A stretch of DNA of 12,662 nt from Gammaproteobacteria bacterium (GCA_026994735.1 JALWQD010000326.1:1-12662); one strand, 5' to 3'. Shown: positions 5,016 through 12,662, numbered from the stretch's first letter. The notes: a model not told the origin generated them from the sequence alone. Made by a program: numbers and translations.

Positions 5016-6599
5016 TTAATGAGTTGCCAATGCAAGCAAGGTTAGCCAGGCATAACCGAGGCCGGCTGCAAAGAGCAGGCTAATGACAATAATGCTGATG
5101 AAAATACGCCGCTGACCGCGTTCAATGCTCAGGCGTAGCCGTGACAGTTCTGTGGCAGCTCCCGTGTCGATGGTCAATTCACCATTCTGTGCCTGGCGCA
5201 GGGTTTCATAGAGCATGCCTGGTAATAGTGGCAATTGATTGATCGTCTGAGGGCCTGTTTTAACGAGGGTTTTCCAGACAGCACGGTAGCCGACATGTTC
5301 ATGCATCCAGCGTTCGAGAAAAGGCTTTGCTGTTTGCCAGAGATCAAGGTCGGGATACAATTGCCGACCTAATCCTTCAATATTCAGCAGCGTTTTTTGC
5401 AGGAGCACAAGCTGCGGCTGAATTTCCATATTGAAGCGTCTTGCCGTTTGAAAAAGGTGCAACAACAGACGGCCAAAGGAGATATCTTTCAGCGGCCGCT
5501 CAAAGATAGGCTCACAGACACTGCGGATGGCTGATTCGAATTCATCGACGCGTGTCGTTGCGGGTACCCAGCCTGATTCGACATGAAGTTCGGCAACACG
5601 CTGGTAGTCACGATTGAAAAAGGCGAGAAAATTCTCGGCCAGGTAACGCTGGTCTTCCGGATTCAAGGTGCCCATGATGCCAAAATCAACGGCAATATAG
5701 CGCCCCTCGGGAGATGCGAAGATATTGCCTGGGTGCATGTCAGCATGAAAGAAGTTATGCGAGAAAACCTGCGTGAAGAAAATTTCCACCCCCATCTCGG
5801 ACAGGCGCTTCAGATCTATTCCTGCAGCTCTCAGGGCCTCAATATCACTGATTGGTATGCCGGTTATACGTTCCATGACCATGACTTGTGTGCGCGTCTG
5901 GGGCCAAAATATTTCCGGTACATAGAGGAGGTCAGAATCAGCGAAATTGCGTCGCAGTTGCGAGGCATTTGCAGCTTCGCGCATCAGGTCAAGCTCATCA
6001 AAGAGCGTTTTTTCAAATTCAGCAACGACTTCTCGCGGTCGCAGGCGCTTGCCCTCTTTCCAATACCGTTCGGCCAGATCGGCAATGACATAGAGCAGGC
6101 CAACGTCGCGCTTGATGACCTTGCGGATGCGTGGCCGAACAATCTTGACGACGACTTCACGGCCATCATGGAGGGTCGCCGTATGAACCTGCGCGATGGA
6201 GGCCGAGGCGAGTGGTGTTTCATTAAAGCTCAGAAAGACCTTTTCCAGTGGCTCACCATAGGCACGCTCGGCGATATTGCGGGCGACAGCACCTGGAAAA
6301 GGTGCAACACGGTCTTGCAGACGGGAGAGCTCGTCGGCAATGTCATCGGGCAGCAGGTCTCGGCGGGTAGAAAGAATCTGGCCAAATTTGATAAAGATTG
6401 GCCCGAGGTCTTCAAGTGACTGGCGAATGCGGACAGCGCGTGGCAATCGTTTACGTCGCCACCAGTTCCATGGCAGGAGATAGAGGAACAGGCGTACAGG
6501 GCGAAACAGGTGCGTGGCAAAGACGATTTCATCGAGACCGTTTTTGACGAGGACACTGTTGATGCGTAACAGACGCATGATTTGAGAGGGCTGAATCAT
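5016..6599 (-). CDS. ubiB: UbiB, ubiquinone biosynthesis accessory kinase-like protein
   Basis: A 527-residue member of the ABC1/ADCK/UbiB atypical kinase family (E. coli UbiB is 546). Hallmarks are visible in order: KFGQ (71-74, the KxGQ motif), the Ala-rich loop ASASIAQVH (131-139) that replaces the P-loop, the ATP lysine Lys152 in VVKIVRP, catalytic FHADMHPGN (284-292), and VDFG (304-307) for metal binding. A hydrophobic C-terminal segment, about 499-521, anchors it to the inner membrane. The family is thought to use ATPase activity to extract or handle lipophilic ubiquinone intermediates for the Ubi complex. It starts 3 nt after the ubiJ stop, so it is the last gene of the ubiE-ubiJ-ubiB unit. 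It faces the glycosyltransferase gene across a 58-nt gap (4958-5015). That gap holds an imperfect stem (4967-4988) without a U-tract. Confidence 0.96.
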   Translation of the reverse strand: MIQPSQIMRLLRINSVLVKNGLDEIVFATHLFRPVRLFLYLLPWNWWRRKRLPRAVRIRQSLEDLGPIFIKFGQILSTRRDLLPDDIADELSRLQDRVAPFPGAVARNIAERAYGEPLEKVFLSFNETPLASASIAQVHTATLHDGREVVVKIVRPRIRKVIKRDVGLLYVIADLAERYWKEGKRLRPREVVAEFEKTLFDELDLMREAANASQLRRNFADSDLLYVPEIFWPQTRTQVMVMERITGIPISDIEALRAAGIDLKRLSEMGVEIFFTQVFSHNFFHADMHPGNIFASPEGRYIAVDFGIMGTLNPEDQRYLAENFLAFFNRDYQRVAELHVESGWVPATTRVDEFESAIRSVCEPIFERPLKDISFGRLLLHLFQTARRFNMEIQPQLVLLQKTLLNIEGLGRQLYPDLDLWQTAKPFLERWMHEHVGYRAVWKTLVKTGPQTINQLPLLPGMLYETLRQAQNGELTIDTGAATELSRLRLSIERGQRRIFISIIVISLLFAAGLGYAWLTLLALATH

Positions 6600-6602
6600 G
6601 GG

Positions 6603-7226
6603 TTATTTTCCGGATTCACGGAAAAGCTTGTTGAGTCGGTTCAGGCGTGCCTGCGTGCGGTCAATTCGGGCGCGAAAGCGGTCAATATCATCGACAAGGT
6701 TTTCAGTCTCGTCTTTCTGTGGCAGCAAACGTGCTTCTTCGAGCAAATAATCATGGAGATCCTGGCGCAGATTGCTGTCTACCGTTTGTCGGTACCGACT
6801 GGCGCGCCGTAGTTGTGATAAGAAACTGTGAGCGACGACATCACCAACGCCTTGGGAGAGAATTTCTTCCCAGTCAATTGACAGTTCATCAATGACTGTT
6901 TGCAAACGCTGGGCAAGATCAACATCCCCTTCGATAGTGACCTCAGCGGGCATTCCCTGGCCTTTCCCGGCGAGTTGTCGCAGAGCCATTAAACGACCAC
7001 GAATAGTTGTTGAAATTTCACCAGGACTTTGACGCAGTAGCTCGATGCCTTCGCGTCCAAAGAGAATATAGAGGGTAAGATTGCTATCGCTAACATCAAT
7101 TTCAATACTGCGACCGGCCAGCGCAGTGAGTTGTTGCAGCGTTTTTTGATCCCCTTTACGGAGTATACCATTGAGCAGCCGTTGCGTTGCCGCAAGTCCT
7201 GTTTCTATCAGCAAAGCCTTTGCCAT
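6603..7226 (-). CDS. ubiJ: UbiJ, ubiquinone biosynthesis accessory factor (SCP2 domain)
   Basis: A 207-residue protein with the UbiJ/YigP layout. An N-terminal SCP2-like lipid-binding domain covers about residues 10-105 (IEIDVSDSNLTLYILFGREGIEL, TTIRGRLMALRQLA, VTIEGDVDLAQRLQ). The conserved IDWEEILSQGVGDVVAH block is at about 117-133. A charged C-terminal coiled coil (about 165-203) is rich in Arg, Glu and Leu. In E. coli UbiJ binds polyprenyl intermediates and, with UbiK, supports the soluble Ubi complex. Its position between ubiE (2-nt gap) and ubiB (3-nt gap) is the conserved gammaproteobacterial order and confirms the call. No strong Shine-Dalgarno is seen, so translational coupling to ubiE is likely. 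Confidence 0.95.
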   Translation of the reverse strand: MAKALLIETGLAATQRLLNGILRKGDQKTLQQLTALAGRSIEIDVSDSNLTLYILFGREGIELLRQSPGEISTTIRGRLMALRQLAGKGQGMPAEVTIEGDVDLAQRLQTVIDELSIDWEEILSQGVGDVVAHSFLSQLRRASRYRQTVDSNLRQDLHDYLLEEARLLPQKDETENLVDDIDRFRARIDRTQARLNRLNKLFRESGK

Positions 7227-7228
7227 GA

Positions 7229-7990
7229 TCAGTATTTACAGGCCTTGTGAAGGGCGACAATACCGCCGCTGAGATTGTAGTAATCACAACGGTCGAAGCC
7301 TGCCTCAAGCATCATGCTGCGCAAGGTTTCCTGGTCGGGGTGCATGCGAATTGATTCAGCAAGGTAGCGGTAACTGTCGCCGTCACCGGCAAGCAGGCGA
7401 CCCATCGCTGGCAACAGTGAAAAGGAATATTGGTCGTAAATCTTTGCCAGCAAGGGGGATACGGGTTTTGAAAATTCGAGGATGAAGAGGGCTGCACCCG
7501 GTTTGAGAATACGTTGTAGTGATTGTAGCGCCCGCGCCTTGTCGGTGACATTGCGCAGGCCGAAGGCCATGGTAATGGCATCAAAGCGATTGCTGGCGAA
7601 GGGTAATGCCTCAGCATCTGCCTGGATATAGCGCAGATTAGCAAGCAGTCCTTTGTCGATCAGTCGGTTGCGGCCACGGGAAAGCATGGCCTGGTTGATA
7701 TCGCTGGCGATAACCAGTCCCTTGTCACCGACACGGCGTGACATTTCTGCGGCCAGGTCGCCTGTCCCTGTCGCCAGGTCAAGACAATAATCACCTGGAC
7801 GGATGCCTGCCAGGTGCAGGGTCATTGCCTTCCAAAGGCGGTGAATGCCCAATGACATGACATCATTCATCAGGTCATAGCGATCAGCGACAGAGTCGAA
7901 AACCGAGCGCACGTGAGCGCGTTTTTCATTGACCGGAACTCGTCGGTAGCCGAAATGGGTTTCTTCGGACGGCTCAGTGTTCATGGTCAT
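7229..7990 (-). CDS. ubiE: UbiE, ubiquinone/menaquinone C-methyltransferase
   Basis: A class I SAM-dependent methyltransferase of 253 residues (E. coli UbiE is 251). It performs the C-methylation step that turns demethoxy-benzoquinol into methyl-demethoxy-benzoquinol in ubiquinone synthesis, and makes menaquinol where that pathway exists. Motif I is DLATGTGD (71-78), motif II region VIASDINQAML, then AFGLRNVTD (142-150) and the family signature YRYLAESIRMHPDQETL (208-224). The N-terminal ETHFGYRRV matches ETTHFGFQTV of E. coli. ATGs at 7990 and 7984 both fit and neither has a clear Shine-Dalgarno. The first 17 nt overlap the end of the DUF971 gene, which suggests coupling. The frame is open further upstream, but that part lies inside the DUF971 gene and is not UbiE-like. 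Confidence 0.96.
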   Translation of the reverse strand: MTMNTEPSEETHFGYRRVPVNEKRAHVRSVFDSVADRYDLMNDVMSLGIHRLWKAMTLHLAGIRPGDYCLDLATGTGDLAAEMSRRVGDKGLVIASDINQAMLSRGRNRLIDKGLLANLRYIQADAEALPFASNRFDAITMAFGLRNVTDKARALQSLQRILKPGAALFILEFSKPVSPLLAKIYDQYSFSLLPAMGRLLAGDGDSYRYLAESIRMHPDQETLRSMMLEAGFDRCDYYNLSGGIVALHKACKY

Positions 7991-8369
7991 GACCAATGGT
8001 TGTGCTGCTATAGTTGCGGCTGGCCCCTGCTTCCTGCAGGCGTTGCAGATATCCCTGCCAGAGTTGTTCCTGCTGCTGGCCAAAACGATAGAGCAGGTCC
8101 CAGGAATAAAGGCCGCTGTTATGGCCGTCACTGAAGACCAGACGTACGGCATAATTACCTACGGCTTCAATCGCCTCGATATTTGTTTCGGCTTTTCCTG
8201 TTTGCAGGACGGCCTGATCAGGCGCGTGTCCCTGGACTTCTGCGGAGGGCGAGAAGACGCGTAAAAATTCGCAGCTGAAGCGAAAATGGCTGTCATCATC
8301 AAAATGTACATCAAGTTGGCGACTTGCCTTTTGCAGTTTGATTTCTGTTGGCCGTGGACGCTGACTCAT
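7974..8369 (-). CDS. DUF971 (GBBH-like N-terminal domain) protein
   Basis: A 131-residue protein made almost entirely of one DUF971/GBBH-like N-terminal domain (PF06155). Conserved blocks are RFSCEFLRVFSPSAEVQGH (about 29-47), IEAIEAVGNYAVRLVFSDGH (about 64-83) and SGLYSWDLLYRFG (about 85-97). The C-terminal tail ends in GHDHEH, a small His cluster. This domain is the N-terminal part of eukaryotic gamma-butyrobetaine hydroxylase; stand-alone bacterial forms have no settled function. Such genes commonly sit beside hslUV or ubiE in proteobacteria. Here the gene overlaps the ubiE start by 17 nt. A TAAAAT (-10-like, 8384-8389) lies just upstream without a good -35, so a separate promoter for the ubi block is possible but weak. 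Confidence 0.9.
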   Translation of the reverse strand: MSQRPRPTEIKLQKASRQLDVHFDDDSHFRFSCEFLRVFSPSAEVQGHAPDQAVLQTGKAETNIEAIEAVGNYAVRLVFSDGHNSGLYSWDLLYRFGQQQEQLWQGYLQRLQEAGASRNYSSTTIGHDHEH

Positions 8370-8433
8370 AAGGCTTTACCCGAATTTTATTGATCACGGG
8401 AATATTAACACAGCCAGCCCGGGCTGCTCGTCT

Positions 8434-9135
8434 TCAGTAGTGGAAGGCAAACTCGAAGCCAATTGCACGCGGTCCCGGGTCGGTAATTTCGAGGGCGCTT
8501 TCAATCACTTGTCCAGAGGCCATGGCGGTTAATGTCGAGGTCTTGCCAGAGAGGTATTCGGTGGGTTTGAAATGACGTACAGCAATGAGCTGACGACGGG
8601 CATCGAAAAAACTTAATTGCAGTTGCGGCAGTGGTTGGTTGAAGGAAGCGCGGTTTTCAAAGACGATGCGTACCTGCAAGGCGCCGCTGATCTTCGGATG
8701 TTTGCGGATTTCTCTTTCAAGGATGCTGATATGTGATGCTGCGCGCTGGAGTGGCAGGGAACAGTCCAGATAGTGGCAAAGTGTTTCGAGCCAGGGGCGT
8801 AGCTGAGGCCTGGCGGCCAGTTCATTGCGACGGAAATAGGCCTGTTGAAGGATCAACGTGGCAATCAAAATTAGAATGATCAGCAGTCCCAGCAAGCGCC
8901 CGGGTCGCTGAACGGCGCGGCTGGGTTGTGTTTCCTCGCCGAGGGCAGCCAGTCGTGCCTGCTCTGATAATTTGGCCTTGCTGGCTGCCTGGTTTTCGCT
9001 GGCGGAGAGGGAAATTTTAAGATTGATGAGCAGAGGTTGCTGGCAATGTGAACAATGTGCTTGCTGCTGGCCGCCGCGTTTTGGCAGGCTGTCGATGCGC
9101 GTGATCTGGTGGCAGGAGGGGCAGTTTATTTTCAT
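8434..9135 (-). CDS. Zinc-ribbon and DUF3426 domain membrane protein
   Basis: A 233-residue protein. The N-terminal zinc ribbon uses Cys5-x2-Cys8 and Cys28-x2-Cys31 (CPSC and CSHC; MJ0042-type finger). A charged linker precedes one transmembrane helix (about 81-98, LLGLLIILILIATLIL). The rest (about 99-233) is a DUF3426 domain that would lie in the periplasm, with LETLCHYLDCSLPL (Cys120, Cys125) and QVRIVFENRASFNQPLPQLQLSFFD. The family sits next to prmA in many beta- and gammaproteobacteria; its role is unknown. The start ATG overlaps the prmA stop as ATGA, and AGGA lies about 10 nt upstream. A 64-nt gap follows before the DUF971 gene. It contains the 12-bp palindrome CAGCCCGGGCTG (8415-8426) but no terminator-like U-tract. 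Confidence 0.9.
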   Translation of the reverse strand: MKINCPSCHQITRIDSLPKRGGQQQAHCSHCQQPLLINLKISLSASENQAASKAKLSEQARLAALGEETQPSRAVQRPGRLLGLLIILILIATLILQQAYFRRNELAARPQLRPWLETLCHYLDCSLPLQRAASHISILEREIRKHPKISGALQVRIVFENRASFNQPLPQLQLSFFDARRQLIAVRHFKPTEYLSGKTSTLTAMASGQVIESALEITDPGPRAIGFEFAFHY

Positions 9136-10067
9136 CGCAACGATTCCTGTCCCCGATCATTGTGACGCCGTTGACTCGTGAGGATGACCCAGTCATCAAG
9201 TTCATGTTTTATGGGCGGCAGGAAAAAGTTTTCGAGTGCAGTGGTAACAGTCTCAGCCTGTCCAGAGAGAATGCCGGAAAGAACCAGCCAGCCCTGTTCT
9301 TTCACCAGTTTACTGAAATGAGGCATCAGTTCGATCAGTGGGTTGGCAAGAATATTGGCTATCAGGACATCGGCGGGTTGCTGCGGCAGCCCTTCCGGAT
9401 AATATAGCGATATCTGCTCGCCGACATCATTTCTGCTGGCATTATCCAGGGTCGCCTGATGAGCCTGGGGGTCGATGTCGACAGCACGGATATGTGCTGC
9501 GGACAGACGAGCGGCAGCGATAGCAAGAATACCCGAGCCACAGCCATAATCGATTAATTGCTGGCCGCTGACATCATGGCTATCAAGCCATTCAAGGCAA
9601 AGGCGGGTTGTCGGATGGGTGCCACTGCCGAAGGCCAGCCCAGGATCGAGCAGAATATTGATGGCATCGGCTTCGGGCGGGGGGCTGTCACCAGGACAAA
9701 TCCACAGGCGCTGACCACATTTTATGGGTTTGAAGTCCTCGAGCCAGACACGCTCCCAGGCCCGGTCGACAACAGTTTCCGTATGCCAGCGATCGCCGGC
9801 AGGATTGTCCAGGGCTGTTGCCACCTTGCTGACGATGGCCGGAATGTCGCAATTGTGCGGGAACAGTCCGCTGACCCGGGTATCGGGCCAGAGTGGTGCT
9901 TCGCCAAGAGGTGGCTCATAGATAGGTTCGTCGGCGAGGTCACTGAGGCTGACGGCAAGCGCCCCGGCCTGCTCAAACAGCTGACTGACTTCATCAGCGT
10001 CTTTAGCCGGGACTTCATAGTGCAGCTGTAGCCAGCCCGCTTCCGTATTTGGTGTGTTAGTGGTCAA
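9132..10067 (-). CDS. prmA: PrmA, ribosomal protein L11 methyltransferase
   Basis: SAM-dependent methyltransferase that trimethylates ribosomal protein L11. Visible features are an N-terminal substrate domain (GWLQLHYEVPAKDADEVSQL), the linker block WERVWLEDFKPIKCGQRLWICP (about 104-125), LDPGLAFGSGTHPTT (140-154), motif I LIDYGCGSGILAIAAA (171-186), VDIDPQA (196-202), LIANILANPLIELMP (235-249) and LVLSGIL (261-267). No ATG precedes the conserved region without running deep into the SDR gene. The best start is TTG at 10065-10067, with AAAAGG 9 nt upstream, giving 311 residues against 293 in E. coli. This start lies inside the last codons of the SDR gene (11-nt overlap). The stop overlaps the DUF3426 start as ATGA. 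Identity is secure; the exact start is less so. Confidence 0.94.
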   Translation of the reverse strand: MTTNTPNTEAGWLQLHYEVPAKDADEVSQLFEQAGALAVSLSDLADEPIYEPPLGEAPLWPDTRVSGLFPHNCDIPAIVSKVATALDNPAGDRWHTETVVDRAWERVWLEDFKPIKCGQRLWICPGDSPPPEADAINILLDPGLAFGSGTHPTTRLCLEWLDSHDVSGQQLIDYGCGSGILAIAAARLSAAHIRAVDIDPQAHQATLDNASRNDVGEQISLYYPEGLPQQPADVLIANILANPLIELMPHFSKLVKEQGWLVLSGILSGQAETVTTALENFFLPPIKHELDDWVILTSQRRHNDRGQESLR

Positions 10068-10782
10068 AATCGATAACCTTTTGCAGCGGCGAGAGATTAA
10101 TTTCGTCAACGACGGTGCCACATCGTGTTTGCAGAAGCTGATTGACAATATCGGCGATGTCAGTCGGCAGAATGGCATGGTTGTTGCCACTCGCCGGGGC
10201 GAAGTCCAGATCGGCAAAGAAATCACTGCGTACCATGCCTGGATTGATGAGGGTGACAGCCACCCCACGGCGGCTGCCTTCTTCACGCAAGGCCTGGCTA
10301 AAGCCACGCAGGGCAAACTTGCTGGCACAGTAAATGGCGCCCTGGCGCTGGCCCTTCAGGGCGGCTTCAGATCCTATGAAAATCAGGTGCCCGCAGCGGT
10401 TTTTTTTCATCGCGGGCAGGAGGCGGCGAGCGAGCCAGGCATGGGCCGTGAAGTTGCTATCCATCAATGTTTGTATCTGTGCGAGCGAAAAAGACTCAAG
10501 GCCGCCAAAACGGCCCTGCCCGGCACAGGCAATGAAGGCATCAATGCGCGGGAATTGCCGTTCGATTTGCGTGATGGCGGTATCGAGCCGATCAAGTTTG
10601 GCGAGATCGAGACAGATGTCATGATGCTGCGGGTGGGTGAGTGGTGGCTGGCCCGCTGTGCGCGAGATGCCGATCGTCTGCCAGCCTTCGGCCAGCAGTC
10701 GTTCGGTGATGGCTCGGCCGATACCCCGACTGTGGCCGGTGATTAACAGGTTTCGTTGGGCTGGCTGGGTAGTTTCTGGCAT
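10057..10782 (-). CDS. SDR-family oxidoreductase
   Basis: A 241-residue classical short-chain dehydrogenase/reductase. The cofactor motif is TGHSRGIG (15-22, TGxxxGxG). Arg41 after strand 2 (GISRT) suggests NADP(H). ACAGQG (86-91) takes the place of NNAG. Catalytic residues are Ser138 (FIGSEAA), Tyr151 and Lys155 (YCASK), with Asn110 in the usual position, followed by INPGMVRSDFF. The substrate cannot be inferred. It lacks the TGx3RxG variant of FolM dihydromonapterin reductase, so a pterin role should not be assumed despite the nearby folE2. The first 40 nt overlap the end of the SPL-like gene and the last 11 nt overlap the predicted prmA start, so it is embedded in a tight operon. There is no good Shine-Dalgarno before the ATG. 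Confidence 0.9.
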   Translation of the reverse strand: MPETTQPAQRNLLITGHSRGIGRAITERLLAEGWQTIGISRTAGQPPLTHPQHHDICLDLAKLDRLDTAITQIERQFPRIDAFIACAGQGRFGGLESFSLAQIQTLMDSNFTAHAWLARRLLPAMKKNRCGHLIFIGSEAALKGQRQGAIYCASKFALRGFSQALREEGSRRGVAVTLINPGMVRSDFFADLDFAPASGNNHAILPTDIADIVNQLLQTRCGTVVDEINLSPLQKVIDFDH

Positions 10783-11762
10783 GAAAAAATGCGTTCTTCA
10801 GGTACGTATTGGCGGAGGAGTTGATGACAGTAGTGAATCATTTCATCCTCGTCATTGGAAGGGTAGGATACCATGCCTTGCTGATGTTCTAGCCCGCCGG
10901 CAAAGAGCGCTTCTTCAGGGTACAGGCGAGCCATCTGGCGATAATAACCCTCGGGTACACGGAACACACCGAGGCTGACCGAATGTAATTTTTGACCGTC
11001 AACAGAATGGAATATTTGTTGGCAAAGGTCAGTATAGCTCTGTTTGAAATCAGGGTGTTTGACGAGAGGGTCAAAACGTAGAGCGATCTGCCAGCCCGCC
11101 TGCTCCAGCGTGTGCATCGCCTGTAGTCGGCGGGTGATCGACGGGACGCCCTGTTCAAGCTTGTCAGCGACAGCCGCCGGGGTAAAACTGAAGGCGGTAA
11201 TACATTGCTGCGAGGGCTTGTGGGCCAGGAGCGGTGCTATACGGGCGCTTTTGGTGCGCAGTTCCAGACGCACGTCGTCAGGCTGCTCGGCGAAGAACGG
11301 CAGGAAATAATCGCAAAAGCCACTGATGGCATCATAAGCAAGACTGTCACAGTCGTAACCGGAGAAAAAGTGCAGACTACCCTGACGTTGTGAAATCTTT
11401 TTTTCCAGGGCACCGGAAAAATCTTCGTAGTTGATGAAAAGGACGTGATTGGCTGATCGGTACATACCTTGCAGAAAGCAGTAACGGCAGTCATAGGGGC
11501 AGTTAAGCATGTGCGAGAAATACTCATTCTCGCTGCCACCAATGGCATATTCTGTCGGTGCCGGATAACTGAAGGGGCTATGCTTGCGCGCTAAAATCAG
11601 AGCCGGCCGTTGTTTTTGCAGACGAAAATTCTGTGCCTTGCGATTAAATACCTCGCCATAGTGCTGACAGCTGACAATCGTTGCCGATGGCAGGCGGGCG
11701 AGAATCTCCTGTGTCCGTGGGTGATCGCGGATCTCTTCTTCGATATAGACCAGCTTGCTCAT
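10743..11762 (-). CDS. Spore photoproduct lyase-like radical SAM protein
   Basis: A 339-residue radical SAM protein of the SPL (spore photoproduct lyase) family. The 4Fe-4S motif is Cys88-x3-Cys92-x2-Cys95 in NCPYDCRYCFLQGMY, the CX3CX2C spacing of SPL. N-terminal VYIEEEIRDHPRTQEILARLP and C-terminal SLGVFRVPEGYYRQM are family-typical. In Bacillus SPL a cysteine at 141 gives the hydrogen atom; by eye that position aligns with Tyr136 in SGYDCDSLAYD, while Cys138 lies two residues later, so the chemistry may differ. True SPL repairs spore photoproduct in endospores. This neighbourhood is that of a non-sporulating Gram-negative, so the substrate may be another DNA lesion or not DNA at all. folE2 lies 51 nt from its start on the upstream side and the SDR gene overlaps its end by 40 nt. 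No strong Shine-Dalgarno is seen. Confidence 0.87.
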   Translation of the reverse strand: MSKLVYIEEEIRDHPRTQEILARLPSATIVSCQHYGEVFNRKAQNFRLQKQRPALILARKHSPFSYPAPTEYAIGGSENEYFSHMLNCPYDCRYCFLQGMYRSANHVLFINYEDFSGALEKKISQRQGSLHFFSGYDCDSLAYDAISGFCDYFLPFFAEQPDDVRLELRTKSARIAPLLAHKPSQQCITAFSFTPAAVADKLEQGVPSITRRLQAMHTLEQAGWQIALRFDPLVKHPDFKQSYTDLCQQIFHSVDGQKLHSVSLGVFRVPEGYYRQMARLYPEEALFAGGLEHQQGMVSYPSNDEDEMIHYCHQLLRQYVPEERIFSCQKLPSQPNETC

Positions 11763-11812
11763 CGTTGTCTGCTGCTTGCTCGCAGCTGCGCCTGAAGTCC
11801 TTCTCCGAGGGT

Positions 11813-12613
11813 CTAGATGCTGTCAGGCATGTCCTTGCGGATCAAGGCATAGGCCGAATGGTTGTGAATCGATTCAAAGTTTTCAGATTCGAGAACGTAG
11901 CCGGCAATGCGCTCATCCTCATTGAGACAGGCGGCAACATCACGGACCATGTCTTCAACAAATTTGGGGTTGTCGTAGGCACGTTCGGTGACAAATTTTT
12001 CATCCGGCCGTTTGAGCATGCCAAAGATTTCACAGGAGGCCTCTTGTTCAACGATGTCGATGATATCCTCGATCCAGATGAAGTCTTTTGTCAGCGCCGT
12101 TACCGTGACATGTGAGCGCTGATTGTGGGCGCCGTACCGGGATATTTCCTTTGAACAGGGGCAGAGGCTGGTGACTGGCACGACAACCTTGATGGTCATT
12201 GTTGTCGTGTCGCCAGTAATGGTGCCTATCAGTGTGACTTCGTAGTCAAGTAGACTGGCGACCCCTGAAACCGGCGCAGCCTTGCTGATGAAGTAGGGGA
12301 ACGTCATCTCGATATGTCCGGATTCAGCCATCAGCCGTTCCTTCATTTCGCGCAGGATTTCCTGAAAGGAACTGACGGTGACTTCACGTTCGTGACCGTT
12401 CAGCAGCTCGACAAAACGCGACATATGCGTACCCTTGAAATTATGCGGCAAGTCGACATACATATTGAAAGTTGCCACCGTGTGTTGCTCGCCATCACTA
12501 CGGTCGCGGACGCGGACTGGATGGCGGATATCCTTGATGCCAACCTTGTTGATGGCAATCTGGCGCGAGTCCGGTGCGTTCTGGACATCAGCGATGGCGG
12601 CGGGCTTACGCAT
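11813..12613 (-). CDS. folE2: FolE2, zinc-independent GTP cyclohydrolase IB
   Basis: A 266-residue GTP cyclohydrolase of type IB (COG1469), which converts GTP to dihydroneopterin triphosphate, the first step of folate and other pterin synthesis. Conserved blocks are [13 protein letters not shown] (21-33), [20 protein letters not shown] (50-69), [21 protein letters not shown] (149-169) and [15 protein letters not shown] (212-226). The residues expected for the active site and metal, by a constant offset of 4 from the Neisseria enzyme, are Cys151, His163, Glu205, Glu220 and Glu247; all are present. Unlike FolE it does not depend on zinc and often uses Mn or other metals, and it is Zur-regulated in some bacteria. 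GAGGAA lies 5 nt before the ATG. It is the first gene of the minus-strand run in the window. Only 49 nt upstream are visible, and I see no Zur box there. Confidence 0.96.
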   Translation of the reverse strand: MRKPAAIADVQNAPDSRQIAINKVGIKDIRHPVRVRDRSDGEQHTVATFNMYVDLPHNFKGTHMSRFVELLNGHEREVTVSSFQEILREMKERLMAESGHIEMTFPYFISKAAPVSGVASLLDYEVTLIGTITGDTTTMTIKVVVPVTSLCPCSKEISRYGAHNQRSHVTVTALTKDFIWIEDIIDIVEQEASCEIFGMLKRPDEKFVTERAYDNPKFVEDMVRDVAACLNEDERIAGYVLESENFESIHNHSAYALIRKDMPDSI

Positions 12614-12618
12614 AGGTT

Positions 12619-12624
12619 TTCCTC
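12619..12624 (-). promoter_or_regulatory. Ribosome binding site of folE2
   Basis: GAGGAA on the minus strand, 5 nt before the ATG at 12613, supports the chosen start. The remaining bases to the window edge (12625-12662) show no clear promoter. Confidence 0.65.
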
Positions 12625-12662
12625 ACAATAGCGGATACAGGCGTTATCGGTCTCCCAGAGGG

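Noticed and set aside
5583..6419. Long open frame (278 codons) on the plus strand
   Set aside because: It lies wholly antisense to ubiB, whose motifs are all intact. The translation shows no recognisable domain, so it is a codon-bias shadow.
10054..10746. Long open frame (230 codons) on the plus strand
   Set aside because: It is antisense to the SDR gene, which carries a full set of SDR motifs. No domain is seen in the plus-strand frame.
10057..10782. FolM (dihydromonapterin reductase) as identity of the SDR next to folE2
   Set aside because: FolM carries a TGx3RxG variant motif; this protein has the standard TGx3GxG.
12614..12662. Zur box upstream of folE2
   Set aside because: No AT-rich GTTATA-N-TATAAC-like dyad is present in the 49 visible bases. 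More upstream sequence would be needed to exclude one.

Overview
The window looks like the chromosome of a free-living, ubiquinone-using gammaproteobacterium. The support is a ubiE-ubiJ-ubiB trio, a UbiJ-type SCP2 protein, a YibQ-type deacetylase and a PrmA gene paired with a zinc-ribbon/DUF3426 gene. A PEP-CTERM protein points to an environmental, exopolysaccharide-making lineage with an exosortase elsewhere in the genome. I cannot name the genus. No tRNA, rRNA, CRISPR array, insertion sequence or phage gene is visible.

Left part (1-2333): the 3' end of a YibQ-like divergent polysaccharide deacetylase (+) collides tail-to-tail, with a 35-nt overlap, with a small DUF2892 membrane protein (-). 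Upstream of that lies a Crp/Fnr-family regulator (-), and divergent from it a DJ-1/PfpI protein (+). The DUF2892 gene has a strong ribosome binding site and a promoter region with a dyad that the adjacent regulator might bind.

Middle (2334-4957): a gene-free convergent gap of 220 nt holds a 14-bp hairpin that is fully paired only as minus-strand RNA. Then comes a secreted PEP-CTERM protein (-), divergent from a GT4-type glycosyltransferase (+). The 280-nt control region between these two contains a good -24/-12 (sigma-54) promoter for the PEP-CTERM gene, three T-tracts in 9-bp steps, and a 7-9-7 inverted repeat about 106 bp upstream of the predicted start. This is the layout of an enhancer-dependent promoter and fits the known link between PEP-CTERM systems and RpoN/PrsK/PrsR. 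It is the most interesting regulatory signal in the window.

Right part (5016-12613): nine genes run on the minus strand with short gaps or overlaps. In transcription order they are folE2 (zinc-independent GTP cyclohydrolase), an SPL-like radical SAM protein, an SDR oxidoreductase, prmA (probable TTG start), a zinc-ribbon/DUF3426 membrane protein, a DUF971 protein, ubiE, ubiJ and ubiB. The last four form a ubiquinone block, with UbiE as the C-methyltransferase and UbiJ and UbiB as accessory factors. The upstream part combines folate or tetrahydropterin precursor synthesis, a possible DNA-lesion or other radical repair enzyme, and ribosomal protein L11 methylation. Most genes are ordinary housekeeping genes. 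The points that merit a second look are the PEP-CTERM promoter, the structured RNA at about 2440-2528, the SPL-like protein, and the DUF971-ubiE coupling.
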